The notes below the pieces were generated by a model. It made no database searches, was not told the DNA's origin, and was given only the letters and a program-made list of their open reading frames with translations. From Solimonas aquatica (lineage in GTDB: Bacteria > Pseudomonadota > Gammaproteobacteria > Nevskiales > Nevskiaceae), in assembly GCF_900111015.1 (NCBI RefSeq), contig NZ_FOFS01000011.1:1-64000 (forward strand): a DNA stretch of 64,000 nucleotides, read 5' to 3'. Of this stretch, positions 42,081 through 50,177 are shown piece by piece (the first letter of the stretch is position 1; every line of letters begins with the position of its first letter). A program made the translations under genes and the position numbers.

Positions 42081-42157
42081 CCCTGTGTTTGCCGGAGCAT
42101 CGCTTGTGATCATGGCGCTCCGGTAAGATCGCGGGCACTCTAAGGCTAAACACAGGG
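42081..42157. promoter_or_regulatory. Nested inverted repeats in front of the fatty acyl-CoA reductase gene
   Basis: CCCTGTGTTT and AAACACAGGG are perfect ten-base inverted arms 57 bases apart. Inside them CCGGAGC and GCTCCGG form a second inverted pair. The outer right arm ends 15 bases before the start codon. The set could be a looped operator or a leader hairpin covering the promoter. Confidence 0.45.
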
Positions 42158-42171
42158 CGGGGAGCGGCAAC

Positions 42172-44154
42172 ATGAATTATTTCGTCACCGGCGCCACCGG
42201 CTTCATCGGCAAGTTCCTGATCGAGAAATTGCTGCAGCGTGAGGGCAGCAGTGTCTATGCGCTGGTGCGCGAGGGCTCCCAGGAAAAGTTCGAGCTGCTG
42301 CAGGAGCGCTTCGGCGAGGCCGGTGACCGCCTGATCGCAGTGACTGGCGACGTGACCCAGCCCGGCCTGGTCAGCGACGCCGACCGCAAGAAGCTGCACG
42401 GCAAGATCGACCATGTGTTCCATCTGGCCGCCGTTTATGACATGAACATGGACGATACGCAGGCCGACCGCATCAACATCGACGGCACGCGCAATCTCGT
42501 CGAATTCGTCAACGGTCTGGGCGGCAAGGTCAGGCTGCACCACGTCTCCAGCGTCGCGGTGGCCGGCGGCAGCTTCGTGGGCCGCTTCACGGAAGAGATG
42601 TTCGACGAAGGCCAGAACGTCGATCACCCCTATTACCGTTCCAAGTACCAGTCCGAAGCCATCGTCCGCAACGAGACCAAGGTGCCGTTTCGCATCTTCC
42701 GTCCGGGCACCGTGGTCGGTGCCTCGCAGACCGGCGAGATGGACAAGATCGACGGGCCTTACTACTTCTTCAAGGCCATCCAGAAGCTGAGCTTCGCCAT
42801 CCCCAAGTGGCTGCCGCTGCTGGGCATCGAGGGCGGCAAGGTGCCGGTGGTGCCGGTGGACTACGTGGCCGCGGCCATGGACTACATCGCGCACAAGGAC
42901 GGCCTGGACGGCGGCTGCTTCTGCCTGGTGCAGTCCAAGCAGCCCAGCGTGGGTGATCTGCTGCAGACCCTGCTGGAAGTCGCGCACGGCCCTGAGTTCG
43001 CGCGCAAGCTGGAGCTGCCCAAGCTGCCGTCGGCGATGCGCCAGATCGCCGGGCAGGTGAAGAGCCGCATTCCCAACAGCGTGGAGACCAAGTTCTCGCA
43101 GCTGATCGGCGTGCCGCTGTCGGTGGTGGCCTATGTCGGCAACCGCACGGTGTTCGACGACAAGAAGACCCGCGCGGCGCTGAAGGGTTCGCACATCCAG
43201 TGCCCGGAGTTCCGCGATTACGCCGAGCAGCTCTGGCAGTACTGGGAGAAGTTCCTCGACATCGACACCAAGGTGCCGCGCGGTGCGGTGCAGAAGCTGG
43301 GCGGCAAGGTGGCGGTGGTGACCGGCGCCTCGCGCGGCATCGGCATGGTGGTGTCCAAGAAGCTCGCGGCGGCTGGCGCCAAGGTGGTGCTGGTCTCGCG
43401 CAAGCGCGAGAAGCTCGAAGAGCTGCAGAAGGTGATCGAGGCCGCCGGCGGCGAGGCGCATGTCTACCCCTGCGACCTCAACGACATGGAAGCCATCGAC
43501 CGCTGCTCGCAGGACATCCTCAAGGATTTCGGCCATGTCGACATCCTGATCAACAACGCCGGCCGTTCGATCCGCCGCGCGGTGTTCGAGTCGCTGGACC
43601 GTTTCCATGACTTCGAACGCACCATGCAGCTGAACTACTTCGGCGCGGTGCGCATGATCCTCAACTTCCTGCCGTCGATGGCCAAGCAGAAGAACGGCCA
43701 TATCGTGAACATCAGCTCGATCGGCGTGCTGGCCAATGCCGCGCGTTTCTCGGCCTATGTGGCAAGCAAGGCGGCGCTGGACGCGTTCGGCCGCTGCCTG
43801 TCGGCGGAAGTGAAGCACCGCAACATCGAGATCACCGCGATCTACATGCCGCTGGTGCGCACGCCGATGATCGCGCCGACCAAGATCTACGACTACGTGC
43901 CCACCTGGTCACCGGAGAAGGCCGGCGACACCGTGATGCATGCCCTGCTCAAGCGCCCGAAGTCCATCGCCACGCCGCTGGGCACCGCCGCGCAGCTTTC
44001 GTATGCGCTGTGGCCCAAGCTCAACGACTACATCCTCAACAAGGGCTTCCACCTGTTCCCGTCCTCGGAAGCCTCCAAGGGCCGCAAGGAAGGCGCCAAG
44101 CCCACGCTGGAGCAGGTGGTGTTCGCCAACATCTTCAAGGGCGAGTACTTCTAG
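42172..44154 (+). CDS. Two-domain fatty acyl-CoA/ACP reductase (alcohol-forming, Maqu_2507-like)
   Basis: A 660-residue protein made of two Rossmann domains. The N-terminal half is an extended SDR/Male-sterility type domain (TGATGFIGKFLIEKLL, HLAAVYDMNMD, HPYYRSKYQSE, RIFRPGTVVG). The C-terminal half (from about 380) is a classical SDR (VTGASRGIGMVVSKKLA, NNAGRSIRRAV, SSIGVLANAARFSAYVASKAA) similar to the Acr1 acyl-CoA reductase. This order and size match Marinobacter Maqu_2507-type reductases that make fatty alcohols from acyl-CoA or acyl-ACP for wax esters. Both cofactor loops and both YxxxK motifs are intact. It stands alone with its own terminator. Confidence 0.78.
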   Translation: MNYFVTGATGFIGKFLIEKLLQREGSSVYALVREGSQEKFELLQERFGEAGDRLIAVTGDVTQPGLVSDADRKKLHGKIDHVFHLAAVYDMNMDDTQADRINIDGTRNLVEFVNGLGGKVRLHHVSSVAVAGGSFVGRFTEEMFDEGQNVDHPYYRSKYQSEAIVRNETKVPFRIFRPGTVVGASQTGEMDKIDGPYYFFKAIQKLSFAIPKWLPLLGIEGGKVPVVPVDYVAAAMDYIAHKDGLDGGCFCLVQSKQPSVGDLLQTLLEVAHGPEFARKLELPKLPSAMRQIAGQVKSRIPNSVETKFSQLIGVPLSVVAYVGNRTVFDDKKTRAALKGSHIQCPEFRDYAEQLWQYWEKFLDIDTKVPRGAVQKLGGKVAVVTGASRGIGMVVSKKLAAAGAKVVLVSRKREKLEELQKVIEAAGGEAHVYPCDLNDMEAIDRCSQDILKDFGHVDILINNAGRSIRRAVFESLDRFHDFERTMQLNYFGAVRMILNFLPSMAKQKNGHIVNISSIGVLANAARFSAYVASKAALDAFGRCLSAEVKHRNIEITAIYMPLVRTPMIAPTKIYDYVPTWSPEKAGDTVMHALLKRPKSIATPLGTAAQLSYALWPKLNDYILNKGFHLFPSSEASKGRKEGAKPTLEQVVFANIFKGEYF

Positions 44155-44238
44155 GCAAGCGGCTGCGCGTGCCGCGCGCTGTGGTGCCGGCCGGAGGCTC
44201 CCGCGACGCAGTCGGGGCAGAAGGCTGGAGCGCTGCAA

Positions 44239-44269
44239 CAAAAAGCCCGCCGTGCAGGCGGGCTTTTTC
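44239..44269. terminator. Bidirectional intrinsic terminator between the reductase and aroG
   Basis: AAAAGCCCGCC pairs with GGCGGGCTTTT around five bases, with A and T tracts on both sides. It can serve both converging genes. Confidence 0.92.
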
Positions 44270-44287
44270 GTGCCTCAAGGTGCGGGA

Positions 44288-45355
44288 TCAGGCGCTGCGC
44301 GCATGGCGCAGGCGGCGCTGTTCCACCGAGCCAGCCAGGCTGCGCAGCAGCTCGGCGGTGTCGTCCCAGTGGATGCAGGCGTCGGTCACCGACTGGCCGT
44401 AGCACATGGCCGGGCCGATGTCCTGGCGGCCTTCCACCAGATGCGATTCGATCATCACGCCGATGATGCGCTCGTCGCCGCCGGCGATCTGGTGGCCCAC
44501 GTCCTGGCCCACGCTGATCTGCTTCTTGTGCTGCTTGCTGGAATTGGCGTGGGAGAAGTCGATCATCACCTGCGGACGCAGGCCGGCCTTGCTCAGCGCC
44601 GCGCAGGCCGCGTCCACGCTCTTGGCGTCGTAATTGGTGCCGGAGCTGCCGCCGCGCAGAATCACGTGGCAGTCCTCGTTGCCGGTGGTTTCGAAGATGC
44701 CCACCTGACCCTGCTGGGTCAGCGACAGGAAGCGGTGCGGATGCCTGGCCGACATCACCGCGTCCACCGCCACCTTCACCGAACCTTCGGTGCCGTTCTT
44801 GAAGCCCACCGGGCAGGACAGCGCCGAGGCCAGCTCGCGATGCAGCTGCGATTCGGTGGTGCGCGCGCCGATGGCGCCCCAGGCGACCAGATCGGTGAGG
44901 TACTGCGGGGTGAGGATGTCCAGGTATTCCACGCCGGCGGGAATGCCCATGTCATTGAGCTGCAGCAGCAGCTCGCGGCCCATGCGCAGGCCCTTGTTGA
45001 TGTCATAGCTGTCGTCCAGGTTCGGGTCGTTGATCAGGCCCTTCCAGCCGACCGTGGTGCGCGGCTTCTCGAAGTACACGCGCATGATGATCAGCAGATG
45101 CTTGGACAGCTGCTCGCGCAGGGTCTTGAGGCGCTCGGCGTATTCCAGCGCGGCCTTGGGATCGTGGATGGAGCAGGGGCCGACGATCACCAGCAGGCGG
45201 TCGTCGCGGCCGTGCAGCACGTCCTGAATCTCGCGGCGCGCATCGAAGGTGGTCTGCGCCGCGCGCTCGCTGGCCGGCAGCTCGGCCTGCACCTGGGCGG
45301 GCGTGGAGACACCGCTGATGGACTTGATTCGGGTGTTTTCGGTGACGACGCGCAT
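44288..45355 (-). CDS. aroG: 3-deoxy-7-phosphoheptulonate synthase (DAHP synthase, class I)
   Basis: The first enzyme of the shikimate pathway, condensing phosphoenolpyruvate and erythrose 4-phosphate. VIVGPCSIHDPKAALEYAERL, MRVYFEKPRTTVGWKGLINDP, GARTTESQLHRELASALSCPVGFKNGT and DFSHANSSKQH are hallmark segments with the metal and substrate ligands. At 355 residues it is the AroF/G/H type with the N-terminal extension that binds the feedback amino acid; which one cannot be read by eye. ATG 45355 begins MRVVTENTRIKSI. Confidence 0.93.
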   Translation of the reverse strand: MRVVTENTRIKSISGVSTPAQVQAELPASERAAQTTFDARREIQDVLHGRDDRLLVIVGPCSIHDPKAALEYAERLKTLREQLSKHLLIIMRVYFEKPRTTVGWKGLINDPNLDDSYDINKGLRMGRELLLQLNDMGIPAGVEYLDILTPQYLTDLVAWGAIGARTTESQLHRELASALSCPVGFKNGTEGSVKVAVDAVMSARHPHRFLSLTQQGQVGIFETTGNEDCHVILRGGSSGTNYDAKSVDAACAALSKAGLRPQVMIDFSHANSSKQHKKQISVGQDVGHQIAGGDERIIGVMIESHLVEGRQDIGPAMCYGQSVTDACIHWDDTAELLRSLAGSVEQRRLRHARSA

Positions 45356-45512
45356 GACACAAAACCTGTGTAACCCCAAATGGGGCCGGGATGCTAGCAG
45401 GTTTGCCGGGCCTGCTCACCCGGGCCTGCGCTGAGTTTTTTCTATGGCGGCGATAGCGGAGACGCGCCCTGCCTCAGGCACAATGCCGCCCAATCTGCCC
45501 CTTTCGCCCAGG

Positions 45513-46466
45513 ATGCCCAAGCCCATGCTGCGCCGATCCGTCTTGCTCCTCGCCCTGCTGCTGAGCGGCGCCGTACAGGCCGAGCCCTTCGTGCTGGGCA
45601 CCAGCAACCAGGCGGCACTGGCGCGGCACGCGCCGCTGCCCACGCCGCAGGCCGACGCCACCGGCAGCGGCCTGCGCCTGAGCCTGGACTGGACCAATGA
45701 ATTCGTGCTCGACCAGCGCGGCACCGAGGCGCTGCTGCTGGATGGCGAGACCCTGCGCCTGAATCTCGCGGCGCGCTGGAACTGGCGCGGCTGGCTGCTG
45801 GGCGCCGAGCTGCCCGTGCTCAATACCTCGGGCGGCGTGCTCGACAGTCCCATCGAGAGCTGGCATCAGTTCTTCGGGCTGCCCAATGGCAATCGCGAAG
45901 ACGAGCCGCGCAAGCAGTATCGCGATGTCTACCAGCGCAACGGCCAGACCCTGCTCGATCTGGACAGCGGCAAGACCGGCATCGGCGATGCGCGCCTGTC
46001 GCTGGCGCGCTGCGGCGCGGCCGGCTGCTGGCGCGGCCTGCTGCAGCTGCCCACCGGCGATGCCGAGCGGCTCATGGGCGGCGGCCTGGGCGGCGCGCTG
46101 TGGTACGAGCGGCCGTACGCCTTTGCCGCCGGCGGCGCCTGGAGCGGCGCGCTCGCCGCCGGTGTCGCGGCGGTGCGTGCCGATGGCCCGCTGCAGGATC
46201 AGCAGCGCCAGTTCATTCCCTTCGGCTGGGCCTCGCTGGGCTATCAGCTGCTGGCCAGGCTGGAACTGGGCGCGCAGTTCTATCTGCACGGCCCGCTGTA
46301 CAGCGATTCGGAGCTGGCCGCGCTGCGCCGCCCCGGCGGCCAGCTGGCCTTCGGCCTGCGCTACCGCCCCACACCGCAGACCTCGCTGTGGCTGGGCGCG
46401 CAGGAAGATCCCATCATCGAATCCTCGCCGGACTTCTCGATCCATCTGGCGGTGGACTGGCATTGA
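45513..46466 (+). CDS. DUF3187 family outer-membrane-like protein
   Basis: A signal peptide (LLLALLLSGAVQA) is followed by about 295 residues of alternating beta pattern (LRLSLDWTNEFVL, LRLNLAARWNWRGWLLGAELPVLN, GQLAFGLRYRPTPQTSLWLGAQED) and a C-terminal aromatic end, FSIHLAVDWH. This matches DUF3187, probably a small beta-barrel. Function is unknown. The start is tentative between Met 45513 and Met 45525. Confidence 0.78.
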   Translation: MPKPMLRRSVLLLALLLSGAVQAEPFVLGTSNQAALARHAPLPTPQADATGSGLRLSLDWTNEFVLDQRGTEALLLDGETLRLNLAARWNWRGWLLGAELPVLNTSGGVLDSPIESWHQFFGLPNGNREDEPRKQYRDVYQRNGQTLLDLDSGKTGIGDARLSLARCGAAGCWRGLLQLPTGDAERLMGGGLGGALWYERPYAFAAGGAWSGALAAGVAAVRADGPLQDQQRQFIPFGWASLGYQLLARLELGAQFYLHGPLYSDSELAALRRPGGQLAFGLRYRPTPQTSLWLGAQEDPIIESSPDFSIHLAVDWH

Positions 46467-46477
46467 GCGCCGCCGCG

Positions 46478-46732
46478 ATGGACTCCCGTCTGCTGCGCGC
46501 CATCGGCTGGCTGGCGTCCTGCGCCGCGCTGGCCATGTACTTCGCCTACATCGACCAGATCCGCCTGAACCTGCAGGGCCACAAGGGTTCGGCGATCCAG
46601 GCCGGGGCGACCGTCGTCAACTGCATGCTGTGGACGGTGTATGGCGCCGCCCGCGCGCGTCGCGACTGGCCGATCATCGTCGCCAACGTGCCCGGCATCG
46701 TGCTGGGCCTGATCGCGCTGCTCACGGCCTAG
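46478..46732 (+). CDS. SemiSWEET-type small membrane protein
   Basis: An 84-residue protein with three membrane segments. Its pattern (MYFAYIDQIRLNLQGHKGSAIQAGATVVNCMLWTVYGAARARRDWPIIVANVPGIVLG) matches bacterial SemiSWEET/PQ-loop transporters, which dimerise to carry sugars; the PQ-type turn appears here as YIDQIRLNLQG. ATG 46478 is used although an open frame runs further upstream inside the DUF3187 gene. The two genes are 11 bases apart and probably cotranscribed. Confidence 0.75.
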   Translation: MDSRLLRAIGWLASCAALAMYFAYIDQIRLNLQGHKGSAIQAGATVVNCMLWTVYGAARARRDWPIIVANVPGIVLGLIALLTA

Positions 46733-46784
46733 CTGGGGGATCTGCGCAGTCGCCGGCATCCCCGCAGCCGGCTAGGCTTGGCCG

Positions 46785-47300
46785 ATGATCGCCGCCGATG
46801 AACACATCGCCCTGCATCACCTCACCCGGGCGCACGCGCCGTTTCTGCAGCGCCTGATGAACGAGCCGTCCTGGCTCGCCAACATCGGTGATCGCGGTAT
46901 CCGCAGTCTGGCCGATGCCGAGCGTTTCATCGCGGAGAAGATCCGGCCTGCGTATGAGGCACAGGGCTACGGCATGTATGCGCTGACCCGCGCCAAGGAC
47001 GAGACGCCGCTGGGCGTCTGCGGCCTGTTCCGGCGCGAGGTGCTGCCGCTGCCGGATCTGGGCTTTGCCCTGCTGCCGGAATACTGGGGCCAGGGCCTGG
47101 CCTGCGCCGCCGCGCGACTGACCCTGCGCCACGCCCATGAGGTCTTGGGCCTGCGCCGCCTGCTGGCGATCACCGCGCCGCACAATGAGCGCTCGGCGCG
47201 TCTCCTGCAGCGCCTGGGCTTTGTCTGCACGGGCAGCGTGCGGCTGGCGCCGGATGCCGAAACCCTGCAGCTCTACGACAGCGGCGAAATCGCGCCTTAG
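46785..47300 (+). CDS. GNAT N-acetyltransferase (RimJ-like)
   Basis: A 171-residue acetyltransferase with the acetyl-CoA loop LLPEYWGQGLACAAARL and the C-terminal ITAPHNERSARLLQRLGFVCTGSVRL of the RimJ/RimL type. The substrate is unknown. The stop TAG is made of the last two bases of a TTA target duplication plus the first base of a MITE-like element. Without the insertion the codon would read TAA at the same place, so the protein is unchanged. Confidence 0.85.
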   Translation: MIAADEHIALHHLTRAHAPFLQRLMNEPSWLANIGDRGIRSLADAERFIAEKIRPAYEAQGYGMYALTRAKDETPLGVCGLFRREVLPLPDLGFALLPEYWGQGLACAAARLTLRHAHEVLGLRRLLAITAPHNERSARLLQRLGFVCTGSVRLAPDAETLQLYDSGEIAP

Positions 47301-47567
47301 AACTTATCCGCGAATTGCACGCGCTTGCGACGGAGGTCGTTTTGCCGCAGGGCAAGGCGGCAGGCGCGCCGCTTGGTGATTCCAAGCCAGCGGCTGCCAA
47401 CGCCGCACTGCGACAAAACGGCCCCGTCCCGAAGGGTTGCGCCCAAATCGCGCCATGCGGCGTTGCGAAACGCAAGCCTTGGAACCACCAAGGCCTGCGT
47501 TTCGCGCCTTGCCTGGCGCGATTTTGGGCAGCAACGCAAGCGTGTGCAATTCGCGGATAAGTTCTTA
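47297..47567. mobile_element. MITE-like element with 30-bp terminal inverted repeats and TTA target duplication
   Basis: The element (47300–47564, 265 bp) starts GAACTTATCCGCGAATTGCA and ends with its reverse complement; 29 of 30 terminal bases match. TTA flanks both ends. It has no transposase ORF. Inside are several strong hairpins, the best an 18-base stem at 47465–47482 and 47488–47505 with one mismatch. TIR plus 3-bp TNA-type duplication suggests mobilisation by an IS5-family transposase, which is inference. Confidence 0.88.
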
Positions 47568-48848
47568 AACCGCGTCGGCGTCCTGCACCGGCAGCAGGCA
47601 TTGCAGCATCGCTTCGAAATGCATCAGCCCCAGCTCCTGGCGGCCGGCCTCCAGCCAGATGTGACGCAGCAGCATGGTGCTGCGCCAGCGCAGCTCGCGC
47701 AGGCTCAGCTGCAACTCGGCGGCGATCTCCTCGTCGAGTGCGCCCAGCGTTTCGGCATCGGCAATCAGGAACATCACGCCGCTGGCGTTGAGCGCCACCA
47801 GCAGCGTGGTGCACAGCTCGCTGACGCGACCGGCGAAATGGCGCACCGACCAGGGCATGTCGTGGTTGCTGTGGGTCTGCACCGCCGCGTCCTTGCAGTT
47901 CTGCAGGCGGAGGTAGATGTCCTGCGCCGCGCGGCAGAGTTCGCGCGGGTCCTGCTGCGTCGCCGGCGGCGGCACCGGATGGCCCAGGGTCTCGCAGACC
48001 ACAGACACCAGATCGGCCGGAAACTGCCGGCTCACCAGGCGCAGGGCCAGCAGGGCCTGCGCCTCGGATTGCGCTTCCTCCGCGAAGATCGCCGCCAGCA
48101 CGTCGGCGACGATCAGCAGGCGCCCGTGCACGGACAGCGCGTCCTCTTGCAGGCCCAGCGGATAGCCGCTGCCGTCCAGGCGCTCGTGATGCTCCTGCAC
48201 CGCGCGCACGATGCGCGGCGGCATGCTCGCGCAGTCGGCCAGCAGCAGCGCGCCGATGCGCGGATGCACCGCCACCTGCCGCCACTGCTCGACGCTCAGC
48301 GGCTTCTGCCGGTCGAGCATGTCGGGGTTCACGTACATCTCGCCGAAGTCGTGGCAGAGCCCGGCGAGAATCAGCGCCGGCAGCTCGGATTCCGGCAGGC
48401 CGATGCGTCGCGCCAGCAGCGTCGCGATCAGCGACGCGAGCAGGGCGTGCTCGTAGCCGCCGCTGCCGTCGAAGGCCACCGTGCTCAGCTGCAGCTCCGG
48501 CACGCCGGAAACCTCCAGGGTGGCGAACTGTGCGCGCACCTCGCCCAGATGCGGGCCGCCCAGCTTCGGCAGCGCCGGCAGCTGCGCCAGCAGGCGCTCC
48601 AGGTCCTGACACAGATGCGCGCTGCGCACGCCGTCTTCGAGACGGATGCAGATTTCCAGCGGTTTGTGCAGGCGGCTTTCCAGCAGACGGTCGCGCAGCG
48701 TCACCGAGATCGGTTTGCCGGCGGCCCAGAGTTTCAGGCCGTGCTGGTTGTAGATGTCCTCGCCAGCCAGGATGGGTTTGTGTTCCGCAGCGCTGAGCAG
48801 CCGGCCCAGATAATGTGGATTGGGCTGCACGAAAGAAAATGTTCCCAT
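47565..48848 (-). CDS. HD-GYP domain protein, probable cyclic-di-GMP phosphodiesterase
   Basis: Residues about 130–290 form an HD-GYP domain: LCHDFGEMYVNPDML supplies the HD metal ligands and HHERLDGSGYPLGL the GYP signature. The N-terminal region (PILAGEDIYNQHGLKLWAAGKPIS) and the helical C-terminal third are not recognised. Cyclic-di-GMP hydrolysis is expected; there are three other cyclic-di-GMP-related genes at 7–11 kb. Its stop codon TAA lies in the right TTA target duplication of the MITE-like element and is preserved. Confidence 0.87.
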   Translation of the reverse strand: MGTFSFVQPNPHYLGRLLSAAEHKPILAGEDIYNQHGLKLWAAGKPISVTLRDRLLESRLHKPLEICIRLEDGVRSAHLCQDLERLLAQLPALPKLGGPHLGEVRAQFATLEVSGVPELQLSTVAFDGSGGYEHALLASLIATLLARRIGLPESELPALILAGLCHDFGEMYVNPDMLDRQKPLSVEQWRQVAVHPRIGALLLADCASMPPRIVRAVQEHHERLDGSGYPLGLQEDALSVHGRLLIVADVLAAIFAEEAQSEAQALLALRLVSRQFPADLVSVVCETLGHPVPPPATQQDPRELCRAAQDIYLRLQNCKDAAVQTHSNHDMPWSVRHFAGRVSELCTTLLVALNASGVMFLIADAETLGALDEEIAAELQLSLRELRWRSTMLLRHIWLEAGRQELGLMHFEAMLQCLLPVQDADAV

Positions 48849-49028
48849 CTGCCTGCCTTGTTCTGGATTGGGGGATTGCGAGCCGGCGGCAAGCGGTCAT
48901 CGCAAGGCATTGGTGCGGCAGCTTGGAATGTCACTCATGCGTATGGCCTTGTGCAAGAGCAGCGCTGTCGGAATTTGTCCGGGCTTCGGGTGGTCGTATG
49001 CTGAAGGCCCCACGCACGCTGTCCTGTT

Positions 49029-49391
49029 ATGACTGATCTGCTGCAACACCTCCGCACGCTGGAGGCGGAACTGCATCATCCCGGCGTCGCCTGCTCCGGC
49101 GAGCGCCTGGCGCAGCTGCTGCATCCGCAGTTTCATGAGGTGGGCCGCTCCGGCCGGCGCTACGACCGCGACACCGTGATCGCGCATCTGGCCCAGGCCC
49201 GCGGCCCCACGGCGCTGGCGGCGCAGGACTATGTGCTGCAGGCGCTGGGGCCGGACTGCGCGCTGCTGTGCTACCAGTCGCTGCATCGCGAGGGCGACGG
49301 CACGCAGACCGCGCTGCGCGCCTCGATCTGGCGGCGCACGCCGCAGGGCTGGCAGCTGTTCTATCACCAGGGCACGGCGGTGCCGCGATGA
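49029..49391 (+). CDS. DUF4440/NTF2-like protein
   Basis: A 120-residue protein with the DUF4440 pattern LRTLEAELHHP, LAQLLHPQFHEVGRSGRRYDRDTVIAHL and ALRASIWRRTPQGWQLFYHQGTAV, a cystatin-like NTF2 fold. Its role is unknown. It begins a run of closely spaced plus-strand genes. The ATG lies near a weak purine stretch only, but the family start fits. Confidence 0.8.
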   Translation: MTDLLQHLRTLEAELHHPGVACSGERLAQLLHPQFHEVGRSGRRYDRDTVIAHLAQARGPTALAAQDYVLQALGPDCALLCYQSLHREGDGTQTALRASIWRRTPQGWQLFYHQGTAVPR

Positions 49392-49427
49392 GGCCGCGAC
49401 ACGCGCGGCCGCTGCGGAGCTTGCGCC

Positions 49428-49757
49428 ATGCGCGATGAGCGCAGCACGGCGCCGGCGCGGCGCGAGGAACTGCTGAGCCTGCTCTCCACCTCGGGCACGC
49501 TGGCCGGTCTGTGCATCACCGTGGTGGCGTTCATGAACACCTTCGACAAGAGCCGCAGCGACGTCTCGATCGCCGACGATGCGTTCGCGATCTGCGCGGC
49601 GGTGTTCCTGCTCTGCATCTACGTCAGCTTCTGGGCGCTCAAGAGCGGCACCTCGCGGGTGGCCGGGCTGCTGGTGACGGTGGCTGACACGCTGTTTCTG
49701 ATCGCACTCACCGGCATGACGCTGGCAGCCTTTATCATGGTCTACACCATCGTCTGA
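49428..49757 (+). CDS. Small membrane protein of unknown function (109 aa)
   Basis: Three hydrophobic segments (about 24–36, 52–70 and 80–107) after a charged N-terminus. I do not recognise the family. It stands between the DUF4440 and DUF1304 genes with short gaps and is probably cotranscribed with them. Confidence 0.7.
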   Translation: MRDERSTAPARREELLSLLSTSGTLAGLCITVVAFMNTFDKSRSDVSIADDAFAICAAVFLLCIYVSFWALKSGTSRVAGLLVTVADTLFLIALTGMTLAAFIMVYTIV

Positions 49758-49793
49758 TGGCCGCGCGCCGCGACCGGCGCACCAGGAGGGGAC

Positions 49794-50144
49794 ATGCTCG
49801 CCAAACTGCTGACCGTGCTCGTGGCCTTGCTGCACAGTTATTTCCTGATTCTGGAGATGTTCCTCTGGGACAAGCCGCTGGGGCGCAAGACCTTCAAGCT
49901 CACGGAGGAATACGCCGCGCAGTCGCGCAGCCTGGCCGCCAATCAGGGCCTCTACAACGGCTTTCTCGCGGCCGGTCTGCTGTGGTCGCTGAGCCTGGGC
50001 GAACCCGGTTTGCCGGTGCGCAGCTTCTTTCTGATCTGCGTGGTGGTGGCCGGGGTCTTCGGTGCGCTCACCGTCAGCCGTCGCATCTTCTTCGTGCAGG
50101 CGCTGCCGGCGGCGCTGGCACTGGTGGCCGGCCATTTCAGCTGA
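49794..50144 (+). CDS. DUF1304 family membrane protein
   Basis: The start LLTVLVALLHSYFLILEMFLWDKPLGRKTFKL and the following ANQGLYNGFLAAGLLWSL are diagnostic of DUF1304, a four-segment inner-membrane protein of unknown function. AGGAGGGGAC precedes the ATG. The LysR gene 33 bases downstream may regulate it. Confidence 0.87.
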   Translation: MLAKLLTVLVALLHSYFLILEMFLWDKPLGRKTFKLTEEYAAQSRSLAANQGLYNGFLAAGLLWSLSLGEPGLPVRSFFLICVVVAGVFGALTVSRRIFFVQALPAALALVAGHFS

Positions 50145-50177
50145 GTCCCGGCGCCGGCCCGGCGGAATGAGACCACG

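Noticed and set aside
41989-43818. 609-codon minus-strand open frame
   Set aside because: Antisense to the fatty acyl-CoA reductase gene; product is biased in composition.
45356-45375. ACACA…TGTGT palindrome just before aroG as a TyrR/TrpR-type operator
   Set aside because: Arms are only five bases and do not match known aromatic repressor boxes; it was left out.
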